Below are positions 8,514-18,269 of a stretch of DNA of 51,817 nt, in pieces; position 1 is the first letter of the stretch, and every line of letters begins with the position of its first letter. Origin of the DNA: Flavobacteriales bacterium (lineage in GTDB: Bacteria > Bacteroidota > Bacteroidia > Flavobacteriales_D > Crocinitomicaceae); the NCBI GenBank assembly GCA_947488235.1, contig CANLAQ010000015.1:1-51817 (forward strand), read 5' to 3'. Position numbers and translations under genes: made by a program. Under the pieces are notes generated by a model. That model saw only the letters and a list, made by a program, of their open reading frames with translations, was not told where the DNA came from and did no database searches.

Positions 8514-11500
8514 TTATCGAACTAATGTTACATTTCCAGAATCTAAGATTCGGGTACCGTCAAAAAGTGTTACTACTAATTTATATGCAAATACTCCAGC
8601 ATTTAAAGGTTTGTCTTTATAAGTTCCGTCCCAACAAATTGATAAATCAGTTGTGTTAAAAACCAACTCACCCCAACGATTGTAAACAGAATAATTTAAT
8701 TCAGCAATACAATTTCCAAAAATACAAAGCGTATTGTTTTCAACCGGACCACCATCACTTGGAGCAAAAACTGTTGGGACAAAAATATCATTGCAATTGG
8801 TCTCAACAATAATCATCACATCAGCAGATCCAATACATCCAAAAGCATCAGTTCCTGTAACCGTGTAGATTGTTGTCGAAGTTGGAGTAGCAATTGGATT
8901 AGAACAAGTGGTACAACTTAAACCAAAAGTGGGCGTCCAAGTATAACTTGTTGCCCCATAAGCATTCAATTGTAAAGAAGTACCTTCAATCACTGTTGCT
9001 GTAGAAGGCGTCGCTGTAATGGGTAAAGTACCAATAGACTGTACATTATAGGTTTCAGTAACACTACATGAATTAGAAGTAACTTGAAGCGTATAAGAAC
9101 CACCCGATAAATTATTAATAGATGATGTAGTTTGACCGTTAGACCATAAATAAGTATAGACGCCAGACCCACCCATGACTGTTGTACTTATTTGACCATT
9201 TGAAAAAGTGCAATTGGTATTGCTTATTGATTCTGTAACTACAATTTGCGCTGGACTACTAATTGTAAGTGAAACAGTACCAACACATCCATCGGCATCG
9301 GTAACGGCCACATTATAGGTTCCGGCAGATAGATTACTTGCATTCGAAGCATTTCCACCAGAGGGAGACCACACATAAGAATAAGGAGCGGTTGCTCCAG
9401 TTGCAAGAACGGAGGCCAATCCATCACTTAATCCATAACAAGAAACATTTGTTGAAGACTGAACCGTAACTGTTGGTCCACCAATAGAAGGAACAATCAC
9501 ATCCAAACTAGAAGTACATCCGTTACCATCGGTTACAAGAACTTGGTATAAACCTCCAGGGATATTTGAAGCCGTAGCAAGATTACCACCAGCAGGAGAC
9601 CAAGAATAACTGTAATTACCAATACCACCAGATGCATTTGCAGTAGCGGCACCATCATTTACCCCACAATTTGCAGAAAGAATATTAGAAGAAGTTACCA
9701 TTAGGGAAGTTGGTTCGGTGATAACTAAAGTAACTGTCGAAGAACAAGAATTAGCATCCGTTACAGTGACGGTATAACTACCAGCACTCAAACTATTTTG
9801 CGTAGCACCAGTAAGTGAACCTGGCATCCAAGAGTAAGTTAATGTACCAGAACCACCTGTTGCAGAAACTGCTGCTGCGCCATTAGTTCCATTGAAACAA
9901 GAAACATTTTGGGTGGAAACAATAGTAAGTGTTGGTCCACCATTAGTTGAAACAATAGCATTACCAGTAGTTTGACAAGCATTAAAATCGGTAATTGTTA
10001 CAGAATAAGTACCTGCTACTAAATTATTAGCAACAGAAGAATTTCCTCCAATTGGTGACCATAAATAGGTATAAGGACCTGTGCCACCTGAAGGATTTGC
10101 CGTTGCACTTCCAGTGTTGTTGCCGCAATTACTTGGCGTTGTTGATAGACTTACTGATAAAGGTGCAATAGGCTGTGTAATACTAAGCGTTGTTGTTCCA
10201 GGACATTGATTTGCATCTAAAATATTGATCACATATGTTCCTGCAGACAAAACACTTTGAGTAGCTCCTACCAAACCTCCTGGCGTCCACGTATAAGTGT
10301 AGGGAGCTTGACCACCTGACGTTGATACAGTTGCAGTACCAGTTGCAGCACCGTAACACAAAACATTCATTTGTGAAGGAATGCTAAATTGTAGTGTTGG
10401 ACATGGATTGACAATACAAGCGGGAATCGCAGCTAAATTGGCATAAGTTACCGTGGTTCCTAGATTATCAATTAACTGAACTGGCCAAGTTACAGGAGCT
10501 GGAATATTAGCACCAGTAGCAAATGTACTCCAAGCAGTTACAGGCGTTCCTGCAACAGTGAAAATCCCACAATAAGTTCCTAAGCCTGAAATACATGGAA
10601 TGGTAGTTACTGAGTTCTGCCAAGAATAGGTCGGGACACCACTGACAGCAGAAATAGTTCCATTTGCTTCAACACAAGCAGACAAAATAGAAGTACATGA
10701 ATTCACTGGAATAATAATAGATTCTGAACCACAACTTAATGTATAAGTTATGGTATAAGTTCCAGGTCCTACAAGTGCTGGACTGAAAACACCGCTAGCA
10801 CTAACGCCAGGTCCACTCCAAGTGCCACCAGTAACAGCAGGTGTTAAGGTAACTGGAGCAGAATTATCACATAAACTTTGAGGCATACAAATAGTTGCAT
10901 CGCAACAGGTTATTGGAATTACCGCACAAGCACCAGCAGCAAATGATTGCACACCACCCGTTCGAGAAGAGGAACTGCTTGTTCCATTTCCACCACAAGC
11001 AATCACATCTCCGGCTGAACTAACACGTACATCGTAAACTATAAACGAAGTTGGATAGAAAGCCTGTTGTACTAAACTTGAATTAAATTTATATACACCA
11101 GTTTTAGAACCCACATAAATATTTCCACAATTATCAATATCAATCCCAGCATTTTCTGTGACATTATCGCTTAAAAAAGGAGCTGACAATACTCCACCAG
11201 GAATGGTAACACTTCCTATCAAACTCAGATTTATTAGAGATCTTTTTTGTAATTCATTACCTTTATTTAGGTATACGAAATTTGCATCAGCCCGAATAAC
11301 CTTTATGCCAGTATTATTGTACCTCCAGTTTTCACTTTTATAACCCCAATTCACCCCATGATTTTTCATATATAGGGAAGAAGACCCAGAGGGACAAAGA
11401 CTTAAATTATCATTCAAATAACCAATAGTATCTAGCGTAACAAAATAATACTTCCCATTTGGAGCGGCGGATAAACCCCGAACCTCTTGAATTTGTGGTG

Positions 11501-12782
11501 GAATACTGAACAAACTTCCAGTGGAGGTCACTTGAACCGAGGTAGTGATATTTCCATTGGCCATATTCACTTCGTATATTCTACCATGAATATTCAAATT
11601 CCCGCCAGTACCTCCAACTATTAATTTAGTCTGATCGCAATTAAAAGCAATATTCCAAAATTCTGTACTGATTTGACCACCACTTGGTGCTGTATTACTC
11701 CAAACTAAAGCACCTGCTGAATTTACTTTTAGGATTTCATAATTCGTTCCATTGGTTACATAAGAGTTACCTAAATCGTCGGTAGCCATGGTGCCTAACC
11801 ATTGTGTGGTATCATAAGGTGTATCATAAGACCATTGCAACACACCAGCATTATTATATTTTTTTAATTGCAATGGATCAACTCCCCCTATAATGTAGAC
11901 ATTGCCTGCAGCATCAGTATCTAGCTCCCAAACACAATCCCAATTTAAGGGGAATACCGGAGTTTGAACCCAAGGGTCGATTACAATACTTTGATTATTG
12001 TCATAGGAAGAAAGTTCGAAGGTGATTTGATTATTCTTTAACATATAATGAGAAACTATTTCCTTTGTCTTATTATCCTCGTAAAATGTAATCGGAGCAT
12101 GATCAATAATATCACCGAATAAAGTAGGAATATGAAGTGCACCATCCTTAATGGTAAGATCTCTATCATAGATCATTTTTATCAAAGAAGGATCTGCTCC
12201 TGCATGTAAAATGAATGCGTATTTAACACCAATTATTGGATGAACCTCATATTTAATATCAATGTTAGGATAAATATTTTTATAAATAATGTATTCAAAT
12301 CCCTTAACATAGTTAATATTTTTAGATTGGTTGTTTTGATCTCGATAGGTATAACTATGATAATCATGGGTCGGATGCATCCCACTTATTTGAACACTTT
12401 CAGAAGCTTGTTCCCATGACATGTTAATTTGATCTGACTTCACTAAAAACTTTCCTGCAAGTCTTTCTTTTTGTTTGTGTTCATCAAAAGTTTTCACATC
12501 TGCATTCATGATTTCTGCCCGCTCATCCCTTGACTTTTTTTGAATTTCTAAAAAGTTGTAAGCAATACCTTTTTCACCAAAAAATATTTTAGTTGAACCA
12601 AAATCAATAGCAAACTTAATTTTACCTGTTGCATAGGTTTCCTCCCTATCAAATTGACCTAAATTCTCAACAAAACTCTTATTTTTTGAATTTTCAACAG
12701 TCCATTTCGCTTGGATGGGCTCTTGAGAAAAACCTTGAATTGCAATTAAAAAAATAAAGGTGAAGGAATTAAGAAATTTCAT
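8514..12782 (-). CDS. SprB-repeat surface protein with T9SS type B sorting domain
   Basis: A 1422-residue secreted protein. Signal peptide MKFLNSFTFIFLIAIQGFSQ. Residues ~35-270 look like the DUF7948-type N-terminal domain (FVENLGQFDREETYATGKI). Residues ~275-610 contain repeated strand motifs (DAAGNVYIIGG, DDLGNSYVTNG) suggesting a beta-propeller. Six SprB-type repeats follow at ~805-1240, with the recurring pattern Cys, TGG.G.YTY.WSP and L.AGTY.V.VTD. An Ig-like segment leads into the C-terminal ~95 residues: VPTVFAPSDG, YNRWGELVF, WDGTYKDKPLNAGVFAYKL. This is the gliding-motility-associated (type B) sorting domain. It is probably a cell-surface adhesin exported by T9SS; the ligand is unknown. 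Confidence 0.92.
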   Translation of the reverse strand: MKFLNSFTFIFLIAIQGFSQEPIQAKWTVENSKNKSFVENLGQFDREETYATGKIKFAIDFGSTKIFFGEKGIAYNFLEIQKKSRDERAEIMNADVKTFDEHKQKERLAGKFLVKSDQINMSWEQASESVQISGMHPTHDYHSYTYRDQNNQSKNINYVKGFEYIIYKNIYPNIDIKYEVHPIIGVKYAFILHAGADPSLIKMIYDRDLTIKDGALHIPTLFGDIIDHAPITFYEDNKTKEIVSHYMLKNNQITFELSSYDNNQSIVIDPWVQTPVFPLNWDCVWELDTDAAGNVYIIGGVDPLQLKKYNNAGVLQWSYDTPYDTTQWLGTMATDDLGNSYVTNGTNYEILKVNSAGALVWSNTAPSGGQISTEFWNIAFNCDQTKLIVGGTGGNLNIHGRIYEVNMANGNITTSVQVTSTGSLFSIPPQIQEVRGLSAAPNGKYYFVTLDTIGYLNDNLSLCPSGSSSLYMKNHGVNWGYKSENWRYNNTGIKVIRADANFVYLNKGNELQKRSLINLSLIGSVTIPGGVLSAPFLSDNVTENAGIDIDNCGNIYVGSKTGVYKFNSSLVQQAFYPTSFIVYDVRVSSAGDVIACGGNGTSSSSSRTGGVQSFAAGACAVIPITCCDATICMPQSLCDNSAPVTLTPAVTGGTWSGPGVSASGVFSPALVGPGTYTITYTLSCGSESIIIPVNSCTSILSACVEANGTISAVSGVPTYSWQNSVTTIPCISGLGTYCGIFTVAGTPVTAWSTFATGANIPAPVTWPVQLIDNLGTTVTYANLAAIPACIVNPCPTLQFSIPSQMNVLCYGAATGTATVSTSGGQAPYTYTWTPGGLVGATQSVLSAGTYVINILDANQCPGTTTLSITQPIAPLSVSLSTTPSNCGNNTGSATANPSGGTGPYTYLWSPIGGNSSVANNLVAGTYSVTITDFNACQTTGNAIVSTNGGPTLTIVSTQNVSCFNGTNGAAAVSATGGSGTLTYSWMPGSLTGATQNSLSAGSYTVTVTDANSCSSTVTLVITEPTSLMVTSSNILSANCGVNDGAATANASGGIGNYSYSWSPAGGNLATASNIPGGLYQVLVTDGNGCTSSLDVIVPSIGGPTVTVQSSTNVSCYGLSDGLASVLATGATAPYSYVWSPSGGNASNASNLSAGTYNVAVTDADGCVGTVSLTISSPAQIVVTESISNTNCTFSNGQISTTVMGGSGVYTYLWSNGQTTSSINNLSGGSYTLQVTSNSCSVTETYNVQSIGTLPITATPSTATVIEGTSLQLNAYGATSYTWTPTFGLSCTTCSNPIATPTSTTIYTVTGTDAFGCIGSADVMIIVETNCNDIFVPTVFAPSDGGPVENNTLCIFGNCIAELNYSVYNRWGELVFNTTDLSICWDGTYKDKPLNAGVFAYKLVVTLFDGTRILDSGNVTLVR

Positions 12783-12893
12783 TTTATTTGATTTTAATTT
12801 AAAAACGAAAATTCATCTTTTTCATTTCCAAAGTATTAAGAATCAAATATACATTATTTTATCACAAGTTTTTTTGTGCTAAGCTCTTCAATT

Positions 12894-13072
12894 TATAGCT
12901 TGCTTAGAAGCAAGCTCAATAGATTCAATCTTTTATTTCTTTTTATTTGCTTACTTAAAGCAAGCTCAAGAGATACTTAACAGAATATTTAATAATTATC
13001 TATTCAGTTTGGCTTTAGCCAAACTACAATATTATATTCTTCCTATTGTGCTTTAGCACCATTTTCTGCTTT
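12894..13072. repeat. Right ~179-bp direct repeat of the T9SS cassette
   Basis: This is the counterpart of 7287-7464 and fills most of the 330-bp gap between the SprB-repeat gene and the beta-mannosidase gene. Core units begin at 12909 and 12959. The TTTA-loop hairpins are at 13006-13025 and 13048-13059. The rest of the gap (12783-12893) is AT-rich leader DNA of the SprB-repeat gene; I saw no full promoter in it. Confidence 0.85.
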
Positions 13073-13112
13073 AAAGAAAACTATATTTTTTGTGTTTAGA
13101 TAATTTTATAAA

Positions 13113-15584
13113 TTATCTAAACTTAAAACCAAAATCTCCTATAACTGGCGTTTTTTCAAATGAAATTTTAATTGAATGTTTTCCAGGTAAAAGTTGGATG
13201 AAATTGATGTCAAAACGGACTCCCAACTGCATGGAATACAGCCAAAAATCCGCTAAAAATTTATCATTATTGATTTCAATGACGGCTGTTTTATTAATGG
13301 TGTCTATATCATTTAGCTTTATAGTTACATGCGCTTTCACATTTCCCTGAAAAGACTTTTGTTTACTTAATAGGAAAGTTCTTTCATAACCATTGACCCT
13401 TACTTTGACCACTTGGTTTTGCTGCTTAAAACTCCCTAAAGAAATTTGTTCTTGATAAGCAATCCCTAATTTTTGTAATTTACTTGAAACCAATTTACCG
13501 TCTAAGGAATAGACATCAATATTAATTTGAGTAGCATTCTCAGCGCTTTTGGGATCGTCCGATTTTAAGAACAATTCAACATTTCCTTTAGCATCTGACT
13601 TTTTTAACACGGTGAGAGGTCTAAAATCATCGCGAACAGCATAATGAAGTGCCTTCCAGTTTCCGAAATAATCAATACTCGACCAAGTTGGTGCAGTCCA
13701 GCAGTCATTTAGTTGCCAATACAAACTCCCCATGCATCGTGGAGCATCCAAACGATGCGCTTGGATAGCAGATGAAATAGCATACGCTTGCGTTAACTGA
13801 GAACGATAAACAAACTCTTCAAAATTATCCGTTGGACCATACAATAGCTTAGCATGTTTTTCAATCATGCCATTGCCAACATAACTTTTTTGATGATGCT
13901 TCATTACTTTTGAAGAAAGCGACCAGTCTTTTTTATCTGAGAAAGTAGTTAAAGTACTGTATTCAGGGAAACTTTGGAAGCCATATTCTGCATTAAATCT
14001 CCCAATATTTTTTACTAAATCAGACATTGGATCAGAACCATGCCAAACGCCCCAATAATGTTGTGATCCCTCATTATAGTATTCCTCCTTGCCCCAATTA
14101 CTTAAAGGAGAGGTGTGAATGTAAGAAGTAGTGGTCCATTTGGAGATGACTTTGTTGGCTAGCTTATGAAATAAATCATCATATGCTTTTTCAATTACTT
14201 TTTGATTCTTTTCATTTAAGGCATATTGAAGCTGAAAACCCCAATTTTTCCAGGCTACATCGACTTCATTATTTCCATTAATGAGGATAACAGATGGATG
14301 AGCACTGATTCTAGGGATTTGATAATTTAATTCCGCTGCTACATTATTTAAAAAAGTAGTATCCCCTGGATACATAGCACAGGCAAACATTAAATCTTGC
14401 CATACCAAAATTCCTTTTTGATCACAGGTTTTGTAGAAAATATCATCTGGATAATACCCTCCTCCCCAAATACGCACCATGTTAAAATTTGCCGCAAGTA
14501 TTTGGTCGATCATTTTTATTATTTCCGCATCCTTTACTGCAGCGGGAAAAACGGATTGTGGGATGTAATTAGCGCCTTTACAAAAAATTGGAACATCGTT
14601 TACATGAAATTCATATGAAGTTCCCCATTCATCTTTTGTTTGCACCAATTGAGCCGTTCGAATCCCAAAGTCAATAATATATTGATCGAGCACTTCGCCA
14701 TTGACATCCAGTAAGCGAATGGTATCGCGATACAAATGGGCATCACCAAAACCAACTGGCCACCACAACTTAGGATTTTCCATTTGAAAATCAAATTGAA
14801 AATGATTGTCAGTCAGTGAATCGATTAATAGAGGATGTTTACCAAATAAAGTGGATGAAATTGATCCATCTTTTAAAGCTGATTTAGTTTCCAAAATATA
14901 CAACAAAGTAGCGGTATTACTTGCCTGATATAAGGTGTTCACTACACAAGACTGAATCCCATTAGTTCTAGAAGGGATGATTTGAACAGGCTTAGAAAAT
15001 CCAATAGTATTCATGCGCAAAGTCCAATCCCAACCAAATTGATATTGAGGCTTACGACTTAAGGGAGCAGCTTTAATTTTTGCAGGATCATTTGGGGCTG
15101 GATAATGAAAGTCTTCTTGTTCGTATTTATCTTTATGATACAATACCGGAGGTGTAATCGATACAGCAATTGTATTGTAACCTGCATGAACTAGTGATTT
15201 TATCTCAAAATCATAGGGATGAAAAAAATTAATGGTATTCCCAAGAAAGTTGCCATTGATTTCCACAGAGCCATAAGTGTCCAAATTTGAGAAATTTAAA
15301 AGCAAACTTTCTGCTGTTGCTTCCTTTTCAGTGAGATAAAAAGTGCTTCTGAATTGCCATACATAATCTTCAATCCATTGAAATTCCTTTTCATTTTCTC
15401 CATAGAAAGGATCGGGCAATGCTCCACTTTCTATTAATTTCTCTTGAATACTTCCCGCTCTACCAAAGGATAACCATTCTTTTTTAATAGGATGATAAAA
15501 TTCCCAAGTTAATTCTTGCTGCGCAATTGAATTTATTGAAAATAAGAGTAAAAAAATAAAAGTAGTAACTTTAAAAAAAGTCAT
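13113..15584 (-). CDS. Beta-mannosidase, glycoside hydrolase family 2
   Basis: An 823-residue exported enzyme (signal peptide MTFFKVTTFIFLLLFSINSIAQQ) that should release beta-linked mannose. The N-terminal jelly-roll domain has WEFYHPIKKEWLSFGRAGSI and the Ig-like sandwich follows. The TIM barrel carries MVRIWGGGYYPDD and GILVWQDLMFACAMYP. The expected acid/base Glu440 is in NGNNEVDVAW and the nucleophile Glu533 in NAEYGFQSFPE, 93 residues apart, as expected in GH2 mannosidases. PRCMGSLYWQLNDCWTAPTW closes the barrel. It lies 49 bases downstream of a glycosylasparaginase gene on the same strand, pointing to N-glycan breakdown. Confidence 0.9.
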   Translation of the reverse strand: MTFFKVTTFIFLLLFSINSIAQQELTWEFYHPIKKEWLSFGRAGSIQEKLIESGALPDPFYGENEKEFQWIEDYVWQFRSTFYLTEKEATAESLLLNFSNLDTYGSVEINGNFLGNTINFFHPYDFEIKSLVHAGYNTIAVSITPPVLYHKDKYEQEDFHYPAPNDPAKIKAAPLSRKPQYQFGWDWTLRMNTIGFSKPVQIIPSRTNGIQSCVVNTLYQASNTATLLYILETKSALKDGSISSTLFGKHPLLIDSLTDNHFQFDFQMENPKLWWPVGFGDAHLYRDTIRLLDVNGEVLDQYIIDFGIRTAQLVQTKDEWGTSYEFHVNDVPIFCKGANYIPQSVFPAAVKDAEIIKMIDQILAANFNMVRIWGGGYYPDDIFYKTCDQKGILVWQDLMFACAMYPGDTTFLNNVAAELNYQIPRISAHPSVILINGNNEVDVAWKNWGFQLQYALNEKNQKVIEKAYDDLFHKLANKVISKWTTTSYIHTSPLSNWGKEEYYNEGSQHYWGVWHGSDPMSDLVKNIGRFNAEYGFQSFPEYSTLTTFSDKKDWSLSSKVMKHHQKSYVGNGMIEKHAKLLYGPTDNFEEFVYRSQLTQAYAISSAIQAHRLDAPRCMGSLYWQLNDCWTAPTWSSIDYFGNWKALHYAVRDDFRPLTVLKKSDAKGNVELFLKSDDPKSAENATQINIDVYSLDGKLVSSKLQKLGIAYQEQISLGSFKQQNQVVKVRVNGYERTFLLSKQKSFQGNVKAHVTIKLNDIDTINKTAVIEINNDKFLADFWLYSMQLGVRFDINFIQLLPGKHSIKISFEKTPVIGDFGFKFR

Positions 15585-15633
15585 AAATAATCAAATTTAA
15601 TGCGCTTAATCAATAGGGAAAACCCAATGAAAA

Positions 15634-16623
15634 TTACCAATTTCGGTCAAAACTAGCATCCACCATTTTGTCATCAGTAGCTGTTTTAAGGGCATAATTA
15701 AATCCTGCATAAACAGAATAAGCTCCAATATTTCCTTTTTTATCTATTGCAATAAAACCACATTGAAGATTGGTGAGATCACTGTGTTTTTTAATAATTC
15801 GATTCACAACCTCTTTACATGCCTCTAATGGAGTATAACCGTGTCTCATTAACTCAACAACCATACTGCTTCCTGCTACGCGAATAATTGCTTCACCCAA
15901 TCCAGTTGAAGTAGCTGCACCAACTTCATTATCAACAAACAAACCAGCGCCAATAATTGGAGAATCCCCTACCCGTCCATGCATTTTGTAAGCCCAACCA
16001 CTTGTGGTGCAAGCACCGCTTAAATCACCATTAGCATCCATCGCAATCATACCTATCGTATCGTGATTCTCATGATTAATAATGGGCTTCTTAAAAAGAT
16101 CTTTGTTTTCTTTTTTCCATTCTTGCCAATCTTTTTTCACTTCAGGCAATGGCATTTTAGCTTGTTCAAATCCATTCTCAATGGCAAATTTCTCTGCGCC
16201 TTCTCCCACAAGCATTACATGTTGGGTAGTTTCCATTACCGCTCTTGCGACAGAAATAGGATGCGCAATTCCTTCCATAAATGCCACAGCACCACATCGT
16301 GATTTTTCATCCATGATACAGGCATCCAAGGTTACATGTCCATCTCTATCAGGTCTACCGCCAATTCCTACACTTCTGTTGGCTAAATCAGCTTCCGTTA
16401 CCCGCACACCTTGTTCTACAGCATCAACAGCTTTCCCCCCTTTACTGAGTACTTCCCATGCAGCGCGATTTGCCTCTAAACCATGCACCCAAGTAGATAA
16501 AATTATTGGTCCAGTTGTAGTGCCTTCGAAAGAAGAAGCTAAAACTTGAGCACTTTTAACGGGTTCTATTAAAGCAATTGCTCCAATGCTTAATCCTGTT
16601 TTAAAAAATGACCTTCTTTTCAT
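15634..16623 (-). CDS. N4-(beta-N-acetylglucosaminyl)-L-asparaginase
   Basis: A 329-residue N-terminal-nucleophile hydrolase that cleaves the GlcNAc-Asn bond left after glycoproteins have been degraded. The precursor is expected to cut itself before Thr189 in NHDTIGMIAMD, giving alpha and beta chains. Downstream signatures GRVGDSPIIGAG and GAATSTGLGEAIIRV match the family. The N-terminus MKRRSFFKTGLSIGAIAL has a twin-arginine motif, so export through Tat in folded form is likely. Its ATG overlaps the last base of the mltG stop codon, so the genes are co-transcribed. A general isoaspartyl peptidase is the main alternative, but glycosylasparaginase fits better. Confidence 0.9.
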   Translation of the reverse strand: MKRRSFFKTGLSIGAIALIEPVKSAQVLASSFEGTTTGPIILSTWVHGLEANRAAWEVLSKGGKAVDAVEQGVRVTEADLANRSVGIGGRPDRDGHVTLDACIMDEKSRCGAVAFMEGIAHPISVARAVMETTQHVMLVGEGAEKFAIENGFEQAKMPLPEVKKDWQEWKKENKDLFKKPIINHENHDTIGMIAMDANGDLSGACTTSGWAYKMHGRVGDSPIIGAGLFVDNEVGAATSTGLGEAIIRVAGSSMVVELMRHGYTPLEACKEVVNRIIKKHSDLTNLQCGFIAIDKKGNIGAYSVYAGFNYALKTATDDKMVDASFDRNW

Positions 16624-17699
16624 TATTCTCCTTTTTTCTTAAGTTCACCAGCCAACCAAGTTTGAAAAACCTTTGCGTTTCTCATATGCTCTTCACCAGA
16701 AACAGCAAAATTATGTCTGTGCGAATAATCTGGTTTTGCACACATATATACATAAGCATGTTTTGCGCGATTCAATACCGCGTCAACCACTGCCGTTGAA
16801 GGAAGACAAATGGGACCTGGAGGTAGACCCTTAATTTTATAAGTATTGTATTCACAATCTATTTCTCGGTGAATATTTAATAAGCGTTGAACCCCTTTTA
16901 ACTTATCTCCCCAACAAAATTTGAAGGTTGGATCTGATTGTAAACGCATTCCATCATGGATACGATTTAAATACAATCCAGCTATAATAGGCCATTCCTC
17001 TGATACAATGGATTGCTCAGAATAAACGATACTCGCCAAAGTTACTACTTGACTAGGCGACTCTAATCCAATATTTTTCATTTGACTCTTCCTTGAATCC
17101 GTCCAATAATTTTTAAATTCTTGCGCCATTCTATTCAAAAATGCTGCTTCATCGGTATCATAATACATTTCATAAGTATTAGGAAGAAACATCGCAGGGA
17201 ACTGTTGCGCCGTAAAACCAAATTCTTGCGGTGTTTTTGGATCTAAAAGAAGAGATTCTAATTTATTTTTATCGACATCAATACAAGCTGCAACCTTTTC
17301 AGCTAAATCCGATAAGTCAATACAATTATTAAAAGTAACCTCCACCGCGACTTCTGCATTACCATTGCCATTAGAATTAAGCGTAAAACCATTTAATAAG
17401 GTCCGATATGAAGTATAAGGCTCTATTGCATATTTACCTTGTGCTATGGAAGTACTGTCTAGGCCTTTGTAGGAACCAACAGAAATAAAAGCTGCTGTAT
17501 TATCAATTAATCCTTGTTCTTCCAATTGCGCTGCTAGATTAGACAATGAAATCGGATTTTTAATATAGAAAAATTGCAAGTCCTTATTTGATGTAGACTT
17601 CGCGCCGGATAGATAGATCCAAGCGGTAGGAAGTACCGCTATTAGTACAAAAATAAAGAGGATAATTCCTCCAATAATTAGATTTCGTTTTTTAAACAT
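16623..17699 (-). CDS. mltG: Endolytic transglycosylase MltG
   Basis: MltG cuts nascent peptidoglycan strands at the inner membrane and is thought to set glycan length. The 358-residue protein has one N-terminal membrane helix (residues ~8-30) and then a LysM-like segment (FYIKNPISLSNLAAQLEEQGLI). The YceG domain contains VTLASIVYSEQ, with Glu228 at the catalytic position, followed by LYLNRIHDGMRLQSDPT and the C-terminal TYKIKGLPPGPICLPS. All are typical. The start overlaps the 3' end of the GNAT gene by 22 bases. It lies between genes of unrelated function and is probably a housekeeping passenger in the operon. Confidence 0.94.
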   Translation of the reverse strand: MFKKRNLIIGGIILFIFVLIAVLPTAWIYLSGAKSTSNKDLQFFYIKNPISLSNLAAQLEEQGLIDNTAAFISVGSYKGLDSTSIAQGKYAIEPYTSYRTLLNGFTLNSNGNGNAEVAVEVTFNNCIDLSDLAEKVAACIDVDKNKLESLLLDPKTPQEFGFTAQQFPAMFLPNTYEMYYDTDEAAFLNRMAQEFKNYWTDSRKSQMKNIGLESPSQVVTLASIVYSEQSIVSEEWPIIAGLYLNRIHDGMRLQSDPTFKFCWGDKLKGVQRLLNIHREIDCEYNTYKIKGLPPGPICLPSTAVVDAVLNRAKHAYVYMCAKPDYSHRHNFAVSGEEHMRNAKVFQTWLAGELKKKGE

Positions 17700-18205
17700 A
17701 ACTGATAACTTATTTCGTCAATTCGACTGTTTTTAAATTTATACCATTCCTTTCGCAAACCAATCTTCTCAAATTTCAATGCTTCAAATAGGTGAATACT
17801 TGCCAAATTATCTGCTTGAATAAAACACTGTAAATTATACAAGTCCAATACCTCTTTGGCATACTTTATTACCAATTGAAAAGCTTCTTTGGCAAATCCT
17901 TTATTTCTATCCTCTTGTTTTGCAATAAGTACGCCTACCGTTGCAAATCCATGCCTAAAGTTAATATCATATAAATCAATTGCTCCAATAGCTAACTGGG
18001 ATTCATTTAAACAAATCATTAAACGCAACTGTCCAGAAGTACGGATGGAGGCATATTGCTCAATTAAATTATGAATCGCATGCATCGAAAAAGGCACTTC
18101 GGTATTCGCTATACGCCAATGGTTGACATCATTTTCCCATAAAAACAGTTGCGTAGCATCGGAACTTTCAACAGCCCTTAGAAAAATATTTTCACTTTTT
18201 AACAT
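17678..18205 (-). CDS. GNAT family N-acetyltransferase
   Basis: A 175-residue acetyl-CoA-dependent acetyltransferase of the RimJ/RimL-like group. The opening LRAVESSDATQLFLWEND is typical of that group. The acetyl-CoA-binding motif A is ATVGVLIAKQEDRNKGFAKE, with the Arg/Gln-x-x-Gly-x-Ala loop. NLASIHLFEALKFEKIG follows as motif B. The substrate cannot be told and could be a ribosomal protein, an amino acid or a small amine. It is the first gene of a four-gene minus-strand run and overlaps mltG by 22 bases. Confidence 0.85.
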   Translation of the reverse strand: MLKSENIFLRAVESSDATQLFLWENDVNHWRIANTEVPFSMHAIHNLIEQYASIRTSGQLRLMICLNESQLAIGAIDLYDINFRHGFATVGVLIAKQEDRNKGFAKEAFQLVIKYAKEVLDLYNLQCFIQADNLASIHLFEALKFEKIGLRKEWYKFKNSRIDEISYQLCLKNEI

Positions 18206-18269
18206 TCAATTTTACTTTTATAAGAACCTAAAATTAATTTAAAAACAATAGCGACTGTAAATCCATTCT

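Noticed and set aside
16082..16549. A 155-codon open frame on the plus strand
   Set aside because: It lies antisense inside the glycosylasparaginase gene, whose catalytic motifs are intact. It is a shadow of that gene's codon pattern.
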